This document shows, piece after piece, positions 28,201 through 31,558 of a stretch of 31,558 nucleotides of DNA; positions within the stretch are counted from its first letter, which is position 1, and each line of letters starts with the position of its first letter. The stretch is taken from the NCBI GenBank assembly GCA_025201865.1, contig MU602691.1, forward strand, positions 49,165-80,722, in the 5' to 3' direction. The notes below the pieces were generated by a model. That model made no database searches. It saw only the letters and a list, made by a program, of their open reading frames with translations, and was not told where the DNA came from. Made by a program: the position numbers and the translations under genes. This DNA is from Ramicandelaber brevisporus. Its lineage: Eukaryota > Kickxellomycota > Ramicandelaberales > Ramicandelaberaceae.

Positions 28201-29849
28201 CGCAGACATTGGCTCGCGTTCAAACGTTCCAGAAGCACGTAGCAGCCATGGCAAAAGTCAACTCCACAATTCGTAAACGACACATGCTCGAGTCAGTTAA
28301 TGATGACTATGATGACGAGTATGGCAACACTGGTCGCGTGGCGTCCACTCCCACTATCGGAGGTCCATCGGGTGACGGCAAGTCCAGCATTGCTCAATCA
28401 GCTGCAGCGCTGGCAGAGTTGCTCATTCCTGACAATGTGGCTAGACGCCGCCGAATGATGCACATGTTCCTGACTCAGCTTGGTTTGCTGTCGCTGTGGT
28501 CAACAGTGTCTGCCTATCATCGCACGATGTGGCTGTCGTCTTCCTCCGACATTCATTCATCGAACCAGAGTCAGCATCATCACCAACATTCGCGCCATCA
28601 TTCCAAAGCTGGAAGCGCTGGTGTTAGCATACTCAGCGGGGGCAGTTATGAAAGTACAGGCACTGGCGCTAGCTTTTCAAGCACTGTCACCCCAATTACT
28701 ATCCAGGAGAAGGGTCTTGCGAGCGACCACTTGAAGGTACTGGAATTCTCACAGGGACTAATGCGCGATATTCGGTCGATTGATGTAGTGCCTAGCCGTG
28801 ACCCCATAAAGGCTGCCCTGTTGTACGTGAGCCCTCACTATCGTGCGCAAGCAGCATCAACTCTGTCTACTACCGCCATGGCAACTGCAGCTACAGCCAC
28901 AGCTGGAAATGGCAATGGATCACTGGCTCTTGCCTATGCGCAAGCCTGTGAGTCTGCCATTCTCGGCACAACTGTCTCAGAGACATCCCCTGCATTCCGT
29001 CAGTTTGTGTCAAAGCTCGGCTGGGACGTTGACCTGGCAACGCATGAGGGCTACTTGGGCCGACTGCAGCCTGGCGAAGCTTGCGATGGTGACACTGCAT
29101 TGTACTATGCCAACACTAGATATGAAGTCATTTACCACGATGCAACACGGATGCCAAACGACCCGCGCGATCTACGCCATGTCAAAAAGAAGCGGCACGT
29201 TGGCAACGACCATGTCCACATCGTTTGGAACGAAACCACATCTTACACTGGCTCCACAAATAACGACGACTATGAGGAGAGTCCAACCGGCGAGTATCAC
29301 ACAGATACAATTTCAGGCGACTTTGGCAGCGTCATTTTTGTGCTGCGACCGCTGCCTCACGGTCGTGTTGCCGTTACAGCCCATGCGTCCCATGTGTTGT
29401 CTGGCGGTGGCTCCAGCTTTGGTCCGCTGAATGCCACAGCCCCCAAGACAACCATGCATGTGTTTGAGCAGTATCTCGCCCAATGCAACCAATCCACATC
29501 AACGTCGCATTTTTCAGCAGACTCAGCATTCCACACTGCCGACGCCGACTCCAGTGCTCATCCAGCTCAGCCACTTCCTCTTCAGCAATATTGCGGTCTC
29601 TTTGGATTCTCAACAGCAGGTGCTGCCACGATTGTGATGACGATGGACGCCGCAGCTGTATTGGTTCGCACATCGATTGTGTACGCGTATCGGAGGTCGC
29701 TGCAGATGCGCATGGATGTTACATTGCTGCCACCACAGGTTCAACGAGCTAGAGACCTGGTTCAGATTGGACAACGGCATAGCACTGGAAAGGTATTGAC
29801 ACCAGCTATGATCTACCCGAGAGCACCTCAGCAGCAACAACAGCAATAA
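19293..29849 (+). CDS. RALGAPA1: RalGAP-alpha (tuberin-related) Rap/Ran-GAP-domain protein, 3518 residues
   Basis: RalGAP-alpha subunits switch off Ras-superfamily GTPases, with RalGAP-beta as partner. Blocks typical of the alpha subunit occur in order along the product. FDARTKPMARASALVSY and YSEYPDVIFAMLNDSFIE (about 355-400) parallel the alpha N-terminus. LGDIWHTLHFINARK is at about 1771, LGFDLPGSRILVLPMVYAIR at about 1950, VFFFMFGDSTIISMQAVRE at about 2790 and RIVTRSPAGKHAW at about 2847. The Rap-GAP domain spans about 3160-3490, with FVSKLGWDVDLATHEGYLG and then RHVGNDHVHIVW. N3305 in GND is the catalytic 'asparagine thumb', so GAP activity should be intact. Human alpha subunits are about 2000 residues; the excess is Ser/Thr/His/Gln-rich linkers with at least six polyQ tracts. 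The whole 10.6-kb frame is uninterrupted. Tuberin (TSC2) is the alternative, but the N-terminal and middle blocks fit alpha better. Confidence 0.92.
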   Translation: MDSFLNSLSKRAARVRTQLDAHRQQHNQQQQQQQQQQQHHGGGGTNSGGTSGTSSAHALSPLGAVRQAVSTPGTSESTLAISHDMSPSASHHQLLSSFAVTDSDHHHPRHPHSSSMNNLTGLSAAAAVATGSSPLSQPLPTDSSGIPGLSPKLHAATTLATIHQRAASPTLVTLPPPAAVPDADHEKPHHSLVSNSSISRILARRHHHHQQQKQQPEKPEKSHKQTPSNAAGSVSGSISSTTSSSDHTRSQAQHQQHHGSISIPSSSARPALVSAGISTHSLTSTSTSATTPMSMIPPTTPTSSSASHGQQQQQQQQQQQSNLGFAATISRALPLAFQQQPSAAAMDRFGGDRRTIRTIFDARTKPMARASALVSYSESPTTNEADISKLYSEYPDVIFAMLNDSFIECSGIYGGINSGGGGGGGSGGNDSLMGSKDALALLRPFSVIVRRLMIHSPTSLMAGGNVRQLAWMFTTQLDSAANPVIRLHALRLLIHFINVGFMIKHLQITATGLNTANDSEQFTGDESTSVTQTSSEIMSPTQSTFSNGKSTSAFPSIDAALAPFILLFAKAFPLTAFVTQNDTSIDEHNNSSNSSNNSNSNNNYYEIHAEIGQHMFSLGEHIKLAAVDHLPLFRAMLQNTAQLAYMSAASDGCVPAGLVICNDPDELLFTMTNSPSKHSKTTQQQQQQQQQPQQQPQQHKWAWWFTPSATASMLARDWIELGNSSDGATVSDLAKAALQGMVDLAQKHYFVHLFPASSLSQQPATPSTPSTLSSGFGLGLVPTNDKNTTNTTEHQSTAASTVLPSSMFEQCPLPILRAFITFLLQNSTHIGHSMEQQDSLLAVNQQSSFTSGQPSATVSAPSNSSRPHRRSLSTTADTLLRTVSPAAIDDKSAQSTPGLFTRPSAAPSDPSSAEPGTQSASVVRWWSVIQDLFACNSTAAAHVDTALQQAFALHIYDNDAAEIVRGAVALMRLWMCSSDVRDRPQQFRPAPLDLYVTGNSPSSPPNPASSRFGQHQHQQNPYQQQQQQQQPSPSLAGVLASIPSTGNNSSVSPLVSRSSPALSRRVRNASTAVTEHEIHTASSSVVDGADNGLTSPSSPAAVGQRRRNAGGGGHARHASYDIFELSNQSAESSASPATLITRAANHMLATNDAVRKYINLVRQMILQHVSFTSTLDSTPDAFIAVKDAVLLLKHLIVASPISSMDDSVKMFIVSTLVEALETTLPTTPPPSNCDQQRSNLLCGLFDAALVTISLTWSSLSGSHSLAYTSLLSKFKAACTEAVRTEPLVIDVWRDVCMSLTVDMALHSFSVDLCKFAEKKQIMLGRTRRPQKQKQQTVQPLQQQSMLSVTKQNTRRHHHHQNRQRKNSQLPTSDTSASITTSVSAQLTHSTDRAENTAESPSCKVLDKVRFMGRRRSMSNIVLSSGGAANRMSPLLPESDSQSGRSGPSRIGLTPVADNDMSTLQVAAVAIAAAAAVPAPQIDEDAKDVTLLASKSSTSLASVRSIPSAQQQHQHQQQSQQSQQSQQQQQQSGSSKKNKFMRWQSSSSLGQSSHGASPPLQASSPRFAAVLGSSGIPALPAATPASTNVSLLSGSTSASHEPTPHQRSSHSSHASHSSRRDSGDDTVRFETLIHLWKTMLAHEDPLVLLLSMMSAVTMNSATTTKDAGGGESVRSPTSPKLSHVASLMPAVPSVAVNGVGLFAAGESTSEDTRGSRIALSPTDIVRAWDCAVSLVVSLEKGAQRASLIVVDADDNTTLDADELHARVLRCLGDIWHTLHFINARKPPSQLLHRSTSSASSPPQQSQQPQQPQQPQQTHITGSPSISSSSPAVHVSPRGSQQQHGGVSQSGSASVNPLNLWRFAPIFMRVFETDNGDETSLLSRLAAFEMTCHMVCRVHTRPVPEDILAGFYSYILRILSVASKHIPSTAAADDIDDCYLAELSAVMRSNVLGFDLPGSRILVLPMVYAIRAVLSNHHMHTTGIGAVAAAALYSLVGHIGGAVLPGDVPIFVNGAAHLQQATSSVTVQQMTAFELRAFVLDMLVDVLSRHQTRWFELVTVIPPLSSAPQPTGTEPSSTAGESNDNSGSDSSDGSTECNLVETDIRVSMSHIHAADAHRLLLRTVGLMLTDLLLVCGQHDKRSGSIPVDVAEQTRSAAVLLLSRLYYDEGAEAQQTDVLECQRLPTLLASLSAIEGRIGHSVSTSHPNCDCCKAAALFSSSEGSTGWRTVSEWSAMCVLQIIDAIVNDHAMRTQLCNTGVIQSIVDHMIASLEERLVAMAGPLAEAVLPAAATHKDRSKHQRRPTPSAVDACDLPIASLTRASIMAATRCVVIMMSLLQDITLSFPTGFPDFNADDAEGDGAGPIRSRSASPRATCVNTAADMLLSLDQHHAIKSKQSFLPVLDRVTNVLRTAIGLIPEPTSSTSALDTTKKATSDTAATAVPGGGDFAQWWPSLSVPAETSWPALDTNTTITTGQTPQQSQRPQAMDHRTLSMDSSEGYRRCTRPSFELVPVHATSTSQSSISALELRPIASAQSQLAPMNEHVVSANDFMRSPSPVLSIASGSTASAVAAISSMGSSSSLEPVSIGQVLATAPAANQPFSATATTTSTDSAEQASISSGAAEQHSAPSDSLSTHTIDAVMVATAEVPSNTATTGSSAASHLTTGSSGSNVTGASNQTSLLGGAPRAGRVQGCIRCSRTTVIQAIHQVQAAAQAAMCTILLRYGDKLPPSAQPRDFSCLYMEPPVDAVSRLTVPGVAVGHDASLQQSSSGASLGSSRDGSSEGGVTDYGDQVFFFMFGDSTIISMQAVRELPPHLQQQYGELLQKDVSTSSLSKEPMTAMEFRETTAVRIVTRSPAGKHAWTTRLPLSLPGELSALVARLSSKAANSSGDIPQHQQHNNILLNTSALREKQQLAVRPAVKIDRTSAAAGTADDQAKSVDASNAGGFSWMSLRIECPRSADADPTTGLNPPQTQTLARVQTFQKHVAAMAKVNSTIRKRHMLESVNDDYDDEYGNTGRVASTPTIGGPSGDGKSSIAQSAAALAELLIPDNVARRRRMMHMFLTQLGLLSLWSTVSAYHRTMWLSSSSDIHSSNQSQHHHQHSRHHSKAGSAGVSILSGGSYESTGTGASFSSTVTPITIQEKGLASDHLKVLEFSQGLMRDIRSIDVVPSRDPIKAALLYVSPHYRAQAASTLSTTAMATAATATAGNGNGSLALAYAQACESAILGTTVSETSPAFRQFVSKLGWDVDLATHEGYLGRLQPGEACDGDTALYYANTRYEVIYHDATRMPNDPRDLRHVKKKRHVGNDHVHIVWNETTSYTGSTNNDDYEESPTGEYHTDTISGDFGSVIFVLRPLPHGRVAVTAHASHVLSGGGSSFGPLNATAPKTTMHVFEQYLAQCNQSTSTSHFSADSAFHTADADSSAHPAQPLPLQQYCGLFGFSTAGAATIVMTMDAAAVLVRTSIVYAYRRSLQMRMDVTLLPPQVQRARDLVQIGQRHSTGKVLTPAMIYPRAPQQQQQQ
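19362..19407 (+). repeat. Poly-glutamine tract near the RalGAP-alpha N-terminus
   Basis: Mixed CAG/CAA codons give about 16 glutamines broken by one His-Asn pair, followed by His and Gly runs. It lies in the disordered first 340 residues. Confidence 0.85.
20220..20252 (+). repeat. Poly-glutamine tract in RalGAP-alpha
   Basis: Eleven CAG/CAA codons lie about 40 residues before the first conserved alpha-subunit block. Confidence 0.85.
21340..21389 (+). repeat. Poly-Gln/Pro-Gln tract in RalGAP-alpha
   Basis: CAG/CAA codons are interrupted twice by CCA (QQPQQQPQQ pattern). The tract ends just before a Trp-rich KWAWWF segment. Confidence 0.8.
23817..23882 (+). repeat. Gln/His/Ser repeat tract in RalGAP-alpha
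   Basis: CAACAACACCAACACCAA is followed by repeated CAGTCACAA units and a pure Gln run. Both three-base and nine-base periodicities are visible. Confidence 0.8.
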
Positions 29850-29867
29850 CAACAGCAATAACAACAG
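29829..29867 (+). repeat. C-terminal Gln repeat of RalGAP-alpha containing the stop codon
   Basis: After two CAG and one CAA, a 12-bp unit CAACAGCAATAA occurs twice in tandem (29838-29849 and 29850-29861), then a partial third copy. The first TAA is the gene's stop; the second copy supplies a second in-frame TAA. The stop therefore belongs to the repeat unit itself. Confidence 0.9.
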
Positions 29868-30176
29868 CACCAGTAGATATCATGTTAATAAATACCTTTA
29901 ATAACCTCTTCTTCCTGTTAAGAATCGATTGAACTTGAACTTGAACTTGAAAGTGCGACGGCAACAAACATTTGTCAAAGGTAGCAAATGTAAAGAGAAG
30001 AAAAGCCTCGAGTATCAGATAGAACGCTTCAAAAGTGGTGGCTTGTATACGGCATTGTCGCTGTATCCTCAGCGTCACCAAAAGCCTCCAAATGAGGCTT
30101 CAACTATTCACAATGCTCCAAGTCCTTTGACGCAAGTTGCCTCCACGAAACACTACAACAATAACGATAGCAGAAG
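29850..30176. other. Intergenic: RalGAP-alpha 3' region and promoter of second F-box gene
   Basis: An AATAAA at 29887-29892 is a likely poly(A) signal for RalGAP-alpha. A TTGAAC tandem (about 3.7 copies) lies at 29929-29952. A perfect 7-bp stem with a 5-nt loop (AAGCCTC/GAGGCTT) lies at 30082-30100. The last 25 bp before the ATG share a 17-nt block with the other F-box gene. I see no other gene. Confidence 0.55.
29887..29892 (+). terminator. Poly(A) signal for RalGAP-alpha
   Basis: AATAAA lies 37 nt after the stop codon. It is the only strict AATAAA seen immediately downstream of a gene in this window. Confidence 0.5.
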
Positions 30177-31558
30177 ATGAGCGTCACCACGATGAGTTAC
30201 TTCAGACTGTTTGATCTGCCTCTAGATCTTCTTGAACTCTTGACGCTCTACTTCCAAGGCAATGAAGCCGTCAAACTGCTCACAGTCTCCAGCAACTTCC
30301 ACGAGATATTTGCTCGCAGTGTCTGGCGCACAATTGGTCGTCGAGTCATTGATGTCGCTGAGCCCATCCGTAGCAGTGCCTATGCTCGCTATGGACATTT
30401 AGTGCGCTCGATTGACTTAATCTATGGTGAGTCAGACTTCCACTCATATAACTGGGTACAACTGTTCCCAAACACCACATCAATGGCATTTGATATCACT
30501 TACGAGATGGACGATGTCAAGCAAGCATTTATGGATGCCATTGTTAGTTTGCATGGACTGCGGTCGTTAAAGGTTGATATGTGGACGAACAGACCGCCAT
30601 TTAATTTGAAAACATTGGCTAGAGTGTTGGTTGCTCGCCATCGTGATCCGAATAAACAGAGCTTGCGAGAGTTGACTATAATCTTTGGCCGTGACGAGGA
30701 TGATGATGAATATGACGAGGATTATGGGAATCCGTGGGTCGAGCTAAGTGCATTTGTACAGGCACTGTCGCCGCTTCGTCCGTCAATCAAATTGCATATC
30801 AAAGTCAATAGATATTACTCCACAAATGTTCCAACCCCAGCCCAGATGGATATTCTAGGACCATATCTCACTGATATTCCAGTTTTCCACGTGCCAGAAA
30901 GAGAAGATGGATGCGTGGCTCTCCACAATCAGCGACTTTTCAGTCCAAGCGGTACCCGTGATTCTCCACTAGTATTTGGCCAACCTCGTACGCTCGATAT
31001 TATTGTTTGCTGTGCATCACCGCTCTTGTACGATTACTCTGATTTTACACAAGCCAAGTTCCCAGCTATGGATACAACGCAAATCACTGAAAATCCATGC
31101 CGTCATCAACTTGAGGAAGGTGCAGAGCCAGCGATTCAAGTGGTGCTTCTCCAAGAGTGGCCGGTGCTGAAAGAGCTCAAAGTTTATTTTAGCAAGTTGA
31201 CTTTTGGCACTGTGGATATTTTGATCGAGCTTAATCCTCAATTGATAACTCTTATTATTGGACTTCGTCGCAATACTAATGGCACAGATGGTGTGTTCAT
31301 GCTAGAACGCGTAACTGGTTGTCTTCCTCATCTTACAGAACTCATCCTAAGTGGTGATTTATCTATTCGGGTGGACTCGGACTGGCTTCAAGGAGCTTGT
31401 TTGGTTGACATCCACTCATCCAAGCTGGATACCATATCAATTTCCAATACTATGTTGAAGCCTCAGCTGTTTGAAGTGCTGCTCGCTCTGCCCAACCTGC
31501 AGGATGTGTCATTCTGGGAATGTGTATTAATCGAGCCAGAATTGGTCATGGATATTTT
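30177..31558 (+). CDS. F-box-like / LRR protein, paralogue of the gene at 3097-4707 (partial, runs off right edge)
   Basis: From ATG 30177 the frame stays open to the window end (460 full codons), with no stop or frameshift. It begins MSVTTMSYFRLFDLPLDLL and carries the same F-box pattern (about residues 8-52), acidic loop (DEDDDEYDEDYG) and repeat region ending in WECVLIEPELVMDIF. It aligns along its whole length with the 536-residue paralogue. Identity is very high over the first 200 residues and clearly lower after about residue 250, where substrate-contacting repeats are expected. Small indels distinguish the two, for example three fewer residues near residue 82. By comparison about 75 residues remain beyond the edge. 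Function as an SCF receptor is inferred. Confidence 0.8.
   Translation, partial: MSVTTMSYFRLFDLPLDLLELLTLYFQGNEAVKLLTVSSNFHEIFARSVWRTIGRRVIDVAEPIRSSAYARYGHLVRSIDLIYGESDFHSYNWVQLFPNTTSMAFDITYEMDDVKQAFMDAIVSLHGLRSLKVDMWTNRPPFNLKTLARVLVARHRDPNKQSLRELTIIFGRDEDDDEYDEDYGNPWVELSAFVQALSPLRPSIKLHIKVNRYYSTNVPTPAQMDILGPYLTDIPVFHVPEREDGCVALHNQRLFSPSGTRDSPLVFGQPRTLDIIVCCASPLLYDYSDFTQAKFPAMDTTQITENPCRHQLEEGAEPAIQVVLLQEWPVLKELKVYFSKLTFGTVDILIELNPQLITLIIGLRRNTNGTDGVFMLERVTGCLPHLTELILSGDLSIRVDSDWLQGACLVDIHSSKLDTISISNTMLKPQLFEVLLALPNLQDVSFWECVLIEPELVMDI

Noticed and set aside
19381-29870. CAG/CAA tracts as a CRISPR-like or structural repeat array
   Set aside because: They are in-frame glutamine codons with mixed CAG/CAA usage inside one continuous gene. 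There are no spacers or regular repeat intervals.

Overview
The window is nuclear DNA from a fungus. ARV1, an Ssh4-type Rsp5 adaptor with a PPxY tail, DNA2, RPN2 and cytosolic alanyl-tRNA synthetase are all recognisable. Genes are large, nearly intronless and closely packed. The only clear intron is a GTATGT donor in RPN2. CTG encodes leucine at conserved AlaRS positions, so the code is standard and CUG-serine yeasts are excluded. A RalGAP-alpha orthologue, very large disordered or polyglutamine regions, and F-box-like paralogues fit an early-diverging fungus better than a yeast (inference; a Kickxellomycotina/Zoopagomycota-type lineage is my guess, not proven).

Layout. 1-306 (-): first exon of RPN2, continuing off the left edge. 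523-1575 (+): ARV1, divergent from RPN2. 1608-2762 (-): Ssh4/Ear1-like SPRY membrane adaptor, convergent with ARV1 across 32 bp. 3097-4707 (-): F-box-like gene. 4819-11052 (+): DNA2, divergent from the F-box gene across 111 bp. 11102-11337: a foldback/MITE-like inverted repeat just after DNA2. 11341-12791: promoter and long pyrimidine-rich leader. 12792-15218 (+): Ser/Gly-rich single-pass surface protein, resembling cell-wall sensors. 15877-18834 (+): alanyl-tRNA synthetase. 19293-29849 (+): a 3518-residue RalGAP-alpha. 30177-31558 (+): a close paralogue of the first F-box-like gene, in opposite orientation and running off the right edge.

The genes do not form one pathway. They cover protein turnover (RPN2, Ssh4-like adaptor, possibly the F-box proteins), lipid/ER homeostasis (ARV1), genome maintenance (DNA2), translation (AlaRS), small-GTPase control (RalGAP-alpha) and cell-surface biology. 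The most notable non-coding signals are: a 933-nt stretch upstream of the surface-protein gene with no ATG on the coding strand but 17 on the other; overlapping CNYTCNYT (Ssd1-like) motifs inside it; the 89-bp foldback; and the inverted F-box paralogues bracketing a 25.5-kb block. I saw no CRISPR array, rRNA or convincing tRNA, and no dedicated novel defence or biosynthetic system.
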